From Amycolatopsis pittospori (GTDB taxonomy: Bacteria; Actinomycetota; Actinomycetes; Mycobacteriales; Pseudonocardiaceae), in contig NZ_JACBXD010000010.1 in the NCBI RefSeq assembly GCF_013870525.1, positions 62,001 to 126,000 of the forward strand: DNA of 64,000 bases, read 5' to 3'. Every line of letters begins with the position of its first letter. Within the stretch, counting starts at the first letter, position 1. A model generated the notes under the pieces. It was given only the letters and a program-made list of their open reading frames with translations, did not search any database and was not told the origin of the DNA. Positions 54,048 to 63,686 of the stretch are shown piece after piece. The translations under genes were made by a program, and so were the position numbers.

Positions 54048-54800
54048 GTGACCGATCAGATCCGCTCCAGCCATGACGGCGGCGTCGCCGTGCTCACCAT
54101 CGACGCGCCCGCGACCCGCAACGCCCTGACCCTCGACCTGTCCGCCCAGCTGGCCGACGCCGTCGCGCGCGCCGAGGCCGACGAGAGCGTCCACGCGGTG
54201 ATCATCACCGGGGCGCCGCCCGCCTTCTGCGCGGGCGCGGACCTCGACACCCTCGCTGCCGCGAAGGAGGACGGGCTCCGCGCGATCTACGACGGCTTCC
54301 TCTCGGTTGCGCGGTGTTCCCTGCCGACGATCGCGGCGGTGGGCGGGGCCGCGGTGGGCGCCGGACTCAACCTCGCGCTCGCCGCCGACGTCCGCATCGT
54401 GGGAAAAAGGGCGAAGTTCGTGGCCAGATTTCTCGAATTGGGTGTTCATCCCGGCGGCGGGATGACGTGGATGATCCAGCGGCTAGTCGGTCCGCAGAAG
54501 GCCGCGGCGATGACACTCTTCGGCGAAGTCGTCGGCGCCGAAGCCGCTGTAGAAGCCGGACTCGCGCTCCGGCTCGCCGAGGGCGATCTCCTCGAAGCGG
54601 CCCGTGAGCTGGCACAACCCGCCGTCGAAGCTCCTCGCGACGTCCTCCTCGCGACGAAGCGCACCCTCCGGCACACCGCGACACTGACCGACCATTCGGC
54701 CGCCGTCGACGCCGAGATCGAGCCGCAGCTGACGTCGCTCACGGCGCCCGCCTTCGCCGAACGGCTGGGCTGGCTTAAAGCCAGAATCAGCGGCCAGTGA
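54048..54800 (+). CDS. Crotonase (enoyl-CoA hydratase/isomerase) family protein
   Basis: The 250-residue protein has the crotonase oxyanion-hole motifs FCAGADLDTLAA and VGGAAVGAGLNLALAADVRI, then FLELGVHPGGGMTWM. By eye alignment both catalytic Glu positions of classic hydratase seem replaced (by Phe and Thr), so the reaction may differ from hydration. Length fits the superfamily. GTG start at 54048 lies just after the repeat at 54009. Confidence 0.85.
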   Translation: MTDQIRSSHDGGVAVLTIDAPATRNALTLDLSAQLADAVARAEADESVHAVIITGAPPAFCAGADLDTLAAAKEDGLRAIYDGFLSVARCSLPTIAAVGGAAVGAGLNLALAADVRIVGKRAKFVARFLELGVHPGGGMTWMIQRLVGPQKAAAMTLFGEVVGAEAAVEAGLALRLAEGDLLEAARELAQPAVEAPRDVLLATKRTLRHTATLTDHSAAVDAEIEPQLTSLTAPAFAERLGWLKARISGQ

Positions 54801-54868
54801 CCGACTCTCGAGCAGACTTCACTACGCTATAAGGAGATACGGCTCACAATCGAGCGGCATCGTTAACC

Positions 54869-54883
54869 GTTACCATCGGTAAC
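54869..54883. promoter_or_regulatory. Palindrome upstream of korA
   Basis: GTTACC and GGTAAC form 6-bp arms over ATC, about 205 bp upstream of korA in the 288-bp gap 54801-55088. A TATAAG hexamer at 54828-54833 might be a -10 box. The rest shows no clear element. Confidence 0.4.
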
Positions 54884-55088
54884 ACATAAACCGCAAAACC
54901 CCCGCTCAGCGACGAGCTCAGGACACTCGAGAAGTAGGTCAAGGCCGTACTTGCGGCAACCTGGGAAGTGTCACGAGGACTAACCTCGGGACAGGACACC
55001 TGTGACCTGGCCGACATCGCCGGGCGAGGCGTCGGACACCCGGCATTGCCGGGACCGCGCACGTCGGGAGAGAGGGATTCCCTGACCT

Positions 55089-56996
<1,908 letters not shown>

Positions 56997-57029
56997 CTCC
57001 GCCGACGTTCTCTTTCCCGCGGAGGCGGC

Positions 57030-58100
57030 ATGACTACTGTTGACCTGGGGATTCCTAGTCTTCTCGGCGGCTTGGACCTCGTGCCCACCGAAGCCGAGCC
57101 GCAGAAGGCCAAGGACTACAAGTCGGACCAGGAGGTCCGCTGGTGCCCCGGCTGCGGCGACTACGTCGTGCTCAACGCCGTCCAGTCGTTCCTGCCGACA
57201 CTCGGCCTCAAACGCGAGAACATCGTGTTCATCTCGGGGATCGGCTGCTCGTCGCGGTTCCCGTACTACCTGAACACCTATGGCATGCACTCGATCCACG
57301 GCCGCGCGCCGTCGATCGCCACCGGGCTCGCGACCGCGCGACCGGACCTTTCGGTATGGGTCGTCACCGGTGACGGCGACGCGCTGTCCATCGGCGGCAA
57401 CCACCTGATCCACGCGTTGCGGCGCAACGTGAACATCAAGATCCTGCTGTTCAACAACCGGGTCTACGGTCTCACCAAGGGCCAGTACTCACCGACGTCC
57501 GGGCAGGGCATGGTCACCAAGTCCACCCCGATGGGCTCGGTCGACACCCCGTTCAACCCGCTGTCGCTGGCGATCGGCGCCGAGGCGTCGTTCGTGGGCC
57601 GCGCGCTCGACTCGGACCGCAAGGGCCTGACCGAGGTACTGGAGGCCGCCGCGAAGCACCGCGGCTCGGCGCTGGTGGAGATCTACCAGAACTGCCCGAT
57701 CTTCAACGATGGCGCGTTCGACGTCCTCAAGGACAAGGACGAGGCCGCCAGCAGGCTCATCCCGCTGCGGGCGGGTGAGCCGATCAGGTTCGGGCCGCAG
57801 AGCGAATTCGGCGTCGCCCGCGGTGGCTGGGGCGGGCTCGAGGTCGGCAAGGTCGCGAACATCGGCGAAGAGAACCTCGTCGTGCACGACCCGACGATCG
57901 AGGACACCGCGTACTCCTTCGCGCTGTCGCGGATCGGAGACCAGAACCTGAACCACGTGCCGACCGGCATCCTGCGGCAGGTCGAGCGGCCCACCTACGA
58001 CGACCAGGCACGTGCCCAGGTGGAGGAGGCCCGCGCGACGCGCAAGCCCGACCTGCAGGGGCTGCTGCGCGGTAAGGACACCTGGACCGTCGTCAGCTAG
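57030..58100 (+). CDS. korB: 2-oxoacid:ferredoxin oxidoreductase subunit beta
   Basis: The 356-residue subunit has the iron-sulfur start WCPGCGDY, CSSRFPYYLNTYGMHSIHGR, and the thiamine diphosphate motif GDGDALSIGGNHLIHALRRN followed by LLFNNRVYGLTKGQYSPTS. It binds TPP and a 4Fe-4S cluster and pairs with KorA. The operon ends at a 31-bp palindrome. Confidence 0.93.
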   Translation: MTTVDLGIPSLLGGLDLVPTEAEPQKAKDYKSDQEVRWCPGCGDYVVLNAVQSFLPTLGLKRENIVFISGIGCSSRFPYYLNTYGMHSIHGRAPSIATGLATARPDLSVWVVTGDGDALSIGGNHLIHALRRNVNIKILLFNNRVYGLTKGQYSPTSGQGMVTKSTPMGSVDTPFNPLSLAIGAEASFVGRALDSDRKGLTEVLEAAAKHRGSALVEIYQNCPIFNDGAFDVLKDKDEAASRLIPLRAGEPIRFGPQSEFGVARGGWGGLEVGKVANIGEENLVVHDPTIEDTAYSFALSRIGDQNLNHVPTGILRQVERPTYDDQARAQVEEARATRKPDLQGLLRGKDTWTVVS

Positions 58101-58116
58101 CTCCCGCTTCGGCTCC

Positions 58117-58179
58117 GAGATGCAATGAACGGCCCGTTACTGGCAAATTTTGCCAGTAACGGGCCGTTCATTGCATCTC
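58117..58179. terminator. 31-bp perfect palindrome between korB and the sunset-domain gene
   Basis: Arms 58117-58147 and 58149-58179 are exact inverted copies around one T, with the apex TGGCAAATTTTGCCA. It starts 16 bp after korB and abuts the stop of the convergent gene (58180), so it should serve both. Confidence 0.8.
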
Positions 58180-59568
58180 TCAGCCGAGGGGACGGAAGCC
58201 CACACGCTCGGCGTCGGCGGCCGAACGGAACCAGACCTCGGCGACCATCTTCGGGAACTGGACCGAGTCCTCGGTGCAGTACCGCAGAGCCGTCACGCTG
58301 GCCTTGACCGAGAAGTCGTCGGCCGGACGACCACCGCCCGGCCGCGGCATCGCGGAACCGGGACCGAACGGGCCCGGAGGAACGGACTCCGAGACAGGAG
58401 CGGCCGCCTGCCGTGCGGGCGGAGGCTCCGGAGCGGGCATCGCGTCGCCCGGTTGGACGGCGGGTTCGAACAGCGAACCGCTCTGCCCACCGGAGAGGTC
58501 CGGCTCGCGGCGCTCGATGGCCCGCATCGACGGCTGGATCGGCTGCGGCGGCTCGAAACCGCCGCGCACGGTGCCCCGCGGCGTGCGCTTGGGCAGCACC
58601 TGGGTGGCTTCGGCGGGCGTCTCGGGCTCCGAGTCGAGGAGGCCGGCCTTCGCCTCTTCGTCGGATCCGAAGGCGTACGCGGGCGGGTCCTGGAGCTCCT
58701 CTTCCCGCTCGAACCAGTTGGTCTCGACGGGCGGCTGCTCCGTGTCGACGCGCGAAGCGGGGCTGAACAGCGAGACCGGCTCCGGCTGCGTCTCGACGCC
58801 TTCGGGGTCCAGCTGGATCTCCAGGCGGGACCGGTACGGGCCATCGCCCGGCAGCAGCGGCTGGGGTTCCGGTTCGGGCTCGGGCTCCGGCTCGACGTCC
58901 AGCTTCGACGCGGGCTGGAGGTACTCGGTCGCGGCGGCCGCGTACGGGTTCGCGGGCTCCGGCTCAGGCTCGGGTTCCGGCTCCAGCTGGGCGGCCGGGA
59001 TGTACTGCGTCCGCTCGGCGGCGGGCTCGGGATCGGGCTCCGGCTCGACCTCGGGCGCGGTGCGGTACTCCGCCTCGTATTCGTCGGATTCGTCTGCGTG
59101 CTCGGGCTCGGGCTCGAAGGTCCGCGTCTGAAGCGGGGTGTGCACCGGTTCCGGCGCCGGCTCTTCGACGGCGTCCGGGATGTACTGGGTGCGCTCGGCC
59201 GGCTCCGGAGCCTGCTCCTCGACCGGTTCGGTCCAGTGCTGCGCGGGCTCCTGCTCGGTGAGCGTCTCGGGATACGCGGGCTTCGGCGCTTGCGGCACTT
59301 GCGGCTCTTCGGCGGCCGCGAACTCCTCGTCGAGCTCGTCGTGTGACGGCTTGGTGAAGTACGCGGTCCCGCCCGCGGCGGCCGCGGCACCCCCGCCGAG
59401 GGACACCCCGGCCGGCAACCGCGAGGTCTCGGCGTGCACGGTGGCCAGCGAGCTCTCCAGCTCACGGATGCGCTTGCGCGCGGGAAGCACCAGCACCAGC
59501 CAGGTGAGCAGCGCGCCGACGACGAACGCCAGCAGGCTCCACAGCCAAACCTGTCCGAAAATGGACAT
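58180..59568 (-). CDS. Membrane-anchored Glu/Pro-rich protein with sunset-like C-terminal domain
   Basis: The 462-residue protein has one N-terminal transmembrane segment (WLWSLLAFVVGALLTWLVLV), a long low-complexity middle rich in Glu-Pro (EPEPEPEPEP and similar at about 100-260), and a ~45-residue C-terminus with KMVAEVWFRSAADAERVGFRP. That ending resembles the sunset domain seen in mycobacterial ArfC-like and actinobacterial envelope proteins. The cytoplasmic or periplasmic side is unknown. It lies upstream of the polyprenyl synthase terminator region and is probably envelope related. Confidence 0.7.
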   Translation of the reverse strand: MSIFGQVWLWSLLAFVVGALLTWLVLVLPARKRIRELESSLATVHAETSRLPAGVSLGGGAAAAAGGTAYFTKPSHDELDEEFAAAEEPQVPQAPKPAYPETLTEQEPAQHWTEPVEEQAPEPAERTQYIPDAVEEPAPEPVHTPLQTRTFEPEPEHADESDEYEAEYRTAPEVEPEPDPEPAAERTQYIPAAQLEPEPEPEPEPANPYAAAATEYLQPASKLDVEPEPEPEPEPQPLLPGDGPYRSRLEIQLDPEGVETQPEPVSLFSPASRVDTEQPPVETNWFEREEELQDPPAYAFGSDEEAKAGLLDSEPETPAEATQVLPKRTPRGTVRGGFEPPQPIQPSMRAIERREPDLSGGQSGSLFEPAVQPGDAMPAPEPPPARQAAAPVSESVPPGPFGPGSAMPRPGGGRPADDFSVKASVTALRYCTEDSVQFPKMVAEVWFRSAADAERVGFRPLG

Positions 59569-59581
59569 CTATCTTGCCCCT

Positions 59582-60613
59582 TTAATGCGTTCGCGCGACC
59601 AGGTAGTCGGCGACCGATTCGCAGGCGTCCCGGGCCGGCGACGCGGGCAGCGCAGCGAGCTCGGCACGCGCCCGCCGAGCGTAGTCGGAAAGAGTTTCGC
59701 GTGCGCGTTCGAGTCCGGAGGAGGCCCGCAGCAGGTCCAGGGCCTCGGCGACGAGTTCGTCGTCCGAGATCGGACCCGAAAGCAGCTCGACCAGGCGCGG
59801 GTCGGTGGCCGGGTCGGCCAGCGCGTACAGCATCGGAAGGGTGCGGACGCCTTCACGCAGGTCCGTGCCCTGGGCCTTGCCGAGCTCGTCCGAGGGCGAC
59901 GCGATGTCGATGACGTCGTCGGAGATCTGGAACGCCGTTCCGATGATGTCGCCGAAGCGGCGGAGCGCGTCGATGTGCTCGTCGGCCGCGCCGGACATCA
60001 TCCCGCCGAACCGGCCGGACGTGGCGATCAGCGAACCGGTCTTCTGCGCGATGACCGTCAGGTAGTGCTCGACGGCGTCGTCGCCGTCGGCCGGGCCGAC
60101 CGTCTCGCGCATCTGGCCGGTGACCAGCTCGCCGAAGGTCTCGGCGATGATCCGGGCGGCGTCGGTGCCGAGGTCGGCGACAAGCCGCGAGGCGTGCGCG
60201 AACAGGAAGTCACCGGTCAGGATCGCGATGGTGTTGTCCCAGCGCGCGTTGACGCTCTCCGCGCCGCGGCGCATCGTCGCCTCGTCCATCACGTCGTCGT
60301 GGTACAGCGTCGCGAGGTGCACGAGCTCGACCGCGGCGGCGGCGATGACCACCTGGTCACCCTGCTTCGGGCCGAACTGCGACGAAAGCAGCGTGAACAG
60401 CGGACGGAAACGTTTGCCCCCCGCCTCGACCAGGTGCGAAGCGGCGTCCTCGACAGCCTTGACGTCACTGCGCACGACGTCGCGAAGCAGCGTCTCGACG
60501 TCGGCGAGACCGGTCGCGAGGGTGCGCAGAAGCTGCTCGTCGGCGATCTGGAGCCCCACGGACGCGCGCAGGTCCTCGATGGCACCACCTGGGGCAGGTG
60601 AAGACACAGACAC
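59582..60613 (-). CDS. Long-chain polyprenyl diphosphate synthase
   Basis: The 343-residue enzyme has the first Asp-rich motif LYHDDVMDEATMRRG at about 107-121, the second QISDDVIDIASP near 240, and GGKRFRPLFTLL. It elongates prenyl diphosphate for menaquinone side chains (GrcC/IspB-like); the exact chain length cannot be read here. The start is GTG at 60613. It is transcribed towards the sunset-domain gene with 13 bp between them. Confidence 0.92.
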   Translation of the reverse strand: MSVSSPAPGGAIEDLRASVGLQIADEQLLRTLATGLADVETLLRDVVRSDVKAVEDAASHLVEAGGKRFRPLFTLLSSQFGPKQGDQVVIAAAAVELVHLATLYHDDVMDEATMRRGAESVNARWDNTIAILTGDFLFAHASRLVADLGTDAARIIAETFGELVTGQMRETVGPADGDDAVEHYLTVIAQKTGSLIATSGRFGGMMSGAADEHIDALRRFGDIIGTAFQISDDVIDIASPSDELGKAQGTDLREGVRTLPMLYALADPATDPRLVELLSGPISDDELVAEALDLLRASSGLERARETLSDYARRARAELAALPASPARDACESVADYLVARTH

Positions 60614-60864
60614 GTCGGCTCCGCTCTCTTTGACACCGGTTCGGGATTGCTTCCAGCGTAGTGGCTACCCACTCAGGCCTGTTGACGTGCTGTCCAGGGG
60701 AAACGGTGACGAATATGACACCCCTCCCGAGTATCCTGCCGCTCATCGCGCGAACTGGGGAAAAAGCACGACGACACCGGATGATTCCGGCGAAAGACCG
60801 GCATGGGCACCTCCCGCCCCGGGACATCCCTCGCCGACGTGACCAGGCAGGTAATCCCGCATTG

Positions 60865-61056
60865 GTGGCGAACGGGCTCGACCTCGGCTGGCAGCTGTTC
60901 CCGTTCGCGCACGAGTACGCCCACCACGTCCAGCAGGTGTCGGGGATCATGCCCCGGCTCGCCCAGGTCACGGTGAACGCCGGGAGCGACCGCGCGAAGG
61001 AACTGGGCAGTCGCCTGGAACTGCAGGCGGACTGCGTCAGCGGGCTCGTTCCCTAG
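60865..61056 (+). pseudogene. Remnant of a neutral zinc metallopeptidase (YpfJ-like)
   Basis: About 63 codons retain HEYAHHVQQVSG and RLELQADCVSGL, which match the HEYGHHVQ and RLELQADC motifs of YpfJ-type zinc metallopeptidases, but these lie only ~40 residues apart and the N-terminal membrane part and the region after the motifs are missing. The reading frame upstream to 60661 is Arg/Pro-rich with no similarity. Its stop overlaps the convergent small gene. A decayed fragment is the best reading. Confidence 0.65.
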
Positions 61057-61358
61057 CGGCGCCGGATCTTGATGTCGTCCATGCAGGTCGCCTTCCCCAC
61101 CAGGTCGCGGTACGGGTAGCCCTTCGCCTCCAACAGGTCCATCACCTTCAGCTCTGCCTCGTCGAGCACTTCGCGCTCCTCTTCGCCCTGCAGCGTGACG
61201 CGGAAGGTGAATGCGCCGAGGTGCGCGCTGTAGGTGAAGAGGCCGTCCTCGGTGAACCCGATCGCCTGATGCCGGTCGAGTTCGGCGAGCAGCCGGGCGC
61301 GGGTGCCGGCGTCGGGGTGGTCGAACTTGCCGTTGACGAGGACGCGGTAGGTCGGCAT
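61053..61358 (-). CDS. DUF6204 family protein
   Basis: The 101-residue protein starts MPTYRVLVNGKFDHPDAGTR and has LGAFTFRVTLQGEEEREVLD with a C-terminus CMDDIKIRRR. It resembles the small DUF6204 group of actinobacterial proteins, of unknown role. The ATG at 61358 was chosen; the ORF extends upstream but without similarity. Its stop overlaps the metallopeptidase remnant by 4 nt. Confidence 0.7.
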   Translation of the reverse strand: MPTYRVLVNGKFDHPDAGTRARLLAELDRHQAIGFTEDGLFTYSAHLGAFTFRVTLQGEEEREVLDEAELKVMDLLEAKGYPYRDLVGKATCMDDIKIRRR

Positions 61359-61538
61359 GCCGCCGAATATACAGACCTGTATCCGGATACGAAGCCGAAT
61401 ATCCAATGGGTACCCATGATCCACGGACGAGTGAAACGGTCGTCACGCACGCAACGGTCGAATCCGACACGCAGATAGTGATCACAAAGGGAAGAACGGC
61501 CGCTCCGGCTCGCTCTCCATCACGTGAGGAGGAAGTGA

Positions 61539-62198
61539 ATGCGCATCACCATCGCAAGTCGGGCCGGCCTGGTCGGCGTGCTGTTGCTGGCGGGTCTCGG
61601 CGCCGGTGTGTCGCCGGCCGCCGCGTCCAACCCCGCGGGCGTCGCGTCGCTCGGCTCCGCCGCCTTCACCAAGGGCAGTGCGACGCCGATCTCGATCGCG
61701 TCGCTCGCCGATTGCGCGGTCGAGGGACCGACGACCAACTCGTCCGGGGTCGTCACCAAGACCGGGATCACGTTCGGTGGCGGCACATCGACGTGCACCA
61801 CCACGATCGTCGACCCCGAGAACGACGTGACCTCGACGAAATCCGAGGCCAAGGGCAAGGACTTCGAACTGTCGGCACTGGTCTCGTCGAGCGGCCCGCG
61901 TATCAAGATCAGGGAGTACTCGGTCACCTGCACGGCGACGCAGACGAGCACGAACGCGAGCTGGTCCTACAGCGCGGCGAGCGGGCTCGGCACGCTGCCG
62001 AACCCGGTGCCGGTGGGCTATGTCAAGCCGATCACCAAGTCCAACGGGACCCTGCTCGCCGAGGCGATCTTCAACGAGCAGACGTTGCCGGGCAACGGCA
62101 GCATCGGGCTGACCATGCTGCGGATCAAGTTCGCCCCCGCGTCGAACATCACCGGCGAAGTGGTCATCGGGCGCACCGCCTGCTCCCCCACTCCGTAA
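61539..62198 (+). CDS. Secreted beta-rich protein of unknown function
   Basis: The 219-residue precursor has a Sec signal (MRITIASRAGLVGVLLLAGL with cleavage near AAA). The mature part is Ser/Thr/Gly-rich and predicted beta-rich with FTKGSATPISIASLADC, LSALVSSSGPRIKIREYSV and LLRIKFAPASNITGEVVIGR-type strands, similar to choice-of-anchor-type secreted proteins of actinobacteria. Four cysteines (DCAV, TCTT, TCTA, ACSP) may pair. GAGGAAG precedes the ATG. Confidence 0.72.
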   Translation: MRITIASRAGLVGVLLLAGLGAGVSPAAASNPAGVASLGSAAFTKGSATPISIASLADCAVEGPTTNSSGVVTKTGITFGGGTSTCTTTIVDPENDVTSTKSEAKGKDFELSALVSSSGPRIKIREYSVTCTATQTSTNASWSYSAASGLGTLPNPVPVGYVKPITKSNGTLLAEAIFNEQTLPGNGSIGLTMLRIKFAPASNITGEVVIGRTACSPTP

Positions 62199-62212
62199 GA
62201 GTCACCACGCTC

Positions 62213-62246
62213 GAAGGGCGTTCGGGATTCATCCCGGACGCCCTTC
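62213..62246. terminator. Hairpin after the secreted protein gene
   Basis: 16-nt arms (62213-62228 and 62231-62246) pair with one G-U over TC. It lies 14 bp after the stop and ends with CTTCTTGC. Confidence 0.75.
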
Positions 62247-62256
62247 TTGCTGTTGG

Positions 62257-62266
62257 CTTATATAAG
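62257..62266. promoter_or_regulatory. Palindrome in the SRPBCC gene promoter region
   Basis: CTTATATAAG, an AT-rich 10-bp palindrome, lies 43 bp before the ATG in otherwise GC-rich DNA. It may be a -10 region or a regulator site; no ArsR gene is adjacent here. Confidence 0.35.
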
Positions 62267-62309
62267 TCTACGCTGATATCTTGTCGGCATCCGAGCCGAG
62301 GAGGGCCTC

Positions 62310-62945
62310 ATGGTCGACGTGACCAGCCAGATCAACTCCGTCCAACGCAAGCTGGGCAACCGGGTGGTCGAAGCGGGTGAGGCCCTGACGGCCACCGTCG
62401 GCCAGGTCTACGACACCGACCTCGACGATCTCTGGGACGCCTGCACCAACCCCGAGCGCATCCCGCGCTGGTTCCTGCCGGTCAGCGGCGAACTGCGGGC
62501 CGGCGGCAAGTACCAGCTCGAAGGCAACGCGGGCGGGACGGTCGAGCGTTGCGATCCGCCGAAGAGCTTCGCCGCGACCTGGGAGTACGGCGGTGACGTC
62601 AGCTGGATCGAGGTCCGGCTGAGTGCCGAACCCGACGGGCGCACGCGATTCGAACTCGACCACACCGCCGTCCCCAACGAGCACTGGAACCAGTTCGGCC
62701 CGGGCGCGGTCGGCATCGGCTGGGACATGATGCTGAACGGTCTCGCACTGCACCTCGAGTCCGGCGAAGCCACCGATCCGGCCGCGGCGATGGCCTGGAT
62801 GACGAGCGAAGAGGGCGTCCTGTTCATGACCCTCAGCAACGAGGCCTGGTACGAGGCCGACGTCGCCAACGGGACCGACGCGGCCACCGCGCGCACGCGT
62901 GCCGACGCGACCCTCGCCGCCTACACCGCCCCGCCGGAGAGCTGA
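62310..62945 (+). CDS. SRPBCC (AHSA1-like) family protein
   Basis: The 211-residue protein has the helix-grip fold pattern: ATVGQVYDTDLDDLWDACTN, IPRWFLPVSGELRAGGKYQL, EYGGDVSWIEVRLSAEPDGR and VGIGWDMMLNGLALHLE. AHSA1-type proteins bind hydrophobic ligands or act as co-chaperone-like factors; the specific role is unknown. A strong ribosome site GAGGAGG lies before the ATG. It converges with the HNH gene. Confidence 0.87.
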   Translation: MVDVTSQINSVQRKLGNRVVEAGEALTATVGQVYDTDLDDLWDACTNPERIPRWFLPVSGELRAGGKYQLEGNAGGTVERCDPPKSFAATWEYGGDVSWIEVRLSAEPDGRTRFELDHTAVPNEHWNQFGPGAVGIGWDMMLNGLALHLESGEATDPAAAMAWMTSEEGVLFMTLSNEAWYEADVANGTDAATARTRADATLAAYTAPPES

Positions 62946-62960
62946 ACGCGACTACTCGCG

Positions 62961-63686
62961 TCAGAGCCCGAGATCTTTGGCGAGTTCGGGAGCACGAAGC
63001 AGGTCGATGAGTTCGTCGTCCGCCCGGAAAACGGCGCGGGCGCCGGGCATCCCCGCCTGCCGGAGCATCGCGTGGAGGACGTCGGCGTGCGGTTGGTCGA
63101 GCAGAGTCCAGATCATCGCGCGCCGCTTCACGTCGTCTCCCAGCTCGCGCGCCGTCCACCAGCCGGCGACGAGCGCGCTCACCTGGTTGACCGCCGTTTC
63201 CCGCCCCCGCGCCAGCTGCGCGCGGTTCAGCCCGCACACCTTGATCGTCTGCTCGCCCTTCTCGGTCAGCGCGCGATAGGTACCGATCGACAACACCAGG
63301 AACAGATGCTCCAGCGGGTCTTCGGCGGTCGGGTCGATCAGCAGGGCGTCACCGTGGGCGTCCACCGGGAACAGGTCACGTTTGTGGTGGCTGTTGCAGT
63401 ATTCGCAGGCGAGTACGTGGTTGAGCCAGTCGAACGCGCGCCCGGGGTTCCGTGCGATCGGCTCGAAATGGTCCACAGTGGACCCGAGGCCGTCACCGCA
63501 GTACATGCAGTAGCCGCGGCCGGCGGCCATGACGTCCAAGCCCTGGCGCAAAGACCGCCGTACGGCACGGGAAACCCGCCACAACCGCCGCGCTTCCCTG
63601 CTGTCACCGGGAGGAACCCGGGCCGTCAGGTCTTCGAGATCGGCGACCACCCGGCCGGGCAGCGCGATCCGGCGGATCCCGATCAC
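62961..63686 (-). CDS. HNH endonuclease, PtuB-like
   Basis: The 241-residue protein has an HNH domain: CMYCGDGLGSTVDHFEPIAR then CEYCNSHHKRDLFP with two CxxC knuckles, followed by LLIDPTAEDPLEHLFLVLS, which parallels the TIGR02646/PtuB-type HNH proteins. The GTG at 63686 overlaps the stop of the upstream gene by 4 nt, showing coupling to it. It may be the nuclease of a two-gene defence pair, but the partner is cut by the window edge. Confidence 0.78.
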   Translation of the reverse strand: MIGIRRIALPGRVVADLEDLTARVPPGDSREARRLWRVSRAVRRSLRQGLDVMAAGRGYCMYCGDGLGSTVDHFEPIARNPGRAFDWLNHVLACEYCNSHHKRDLFPVDAHGDALLIDPTAEDPLEHLFLVLSIGTYRALTEKGEQTIKVCGLNRAQLARGRETAVNQVSALVAGWWTARELGDDVKRRAMIWTLLDQPHADVLHAMLRQAGMPGARAVFRADDELIDLLRAPELAKDLGL

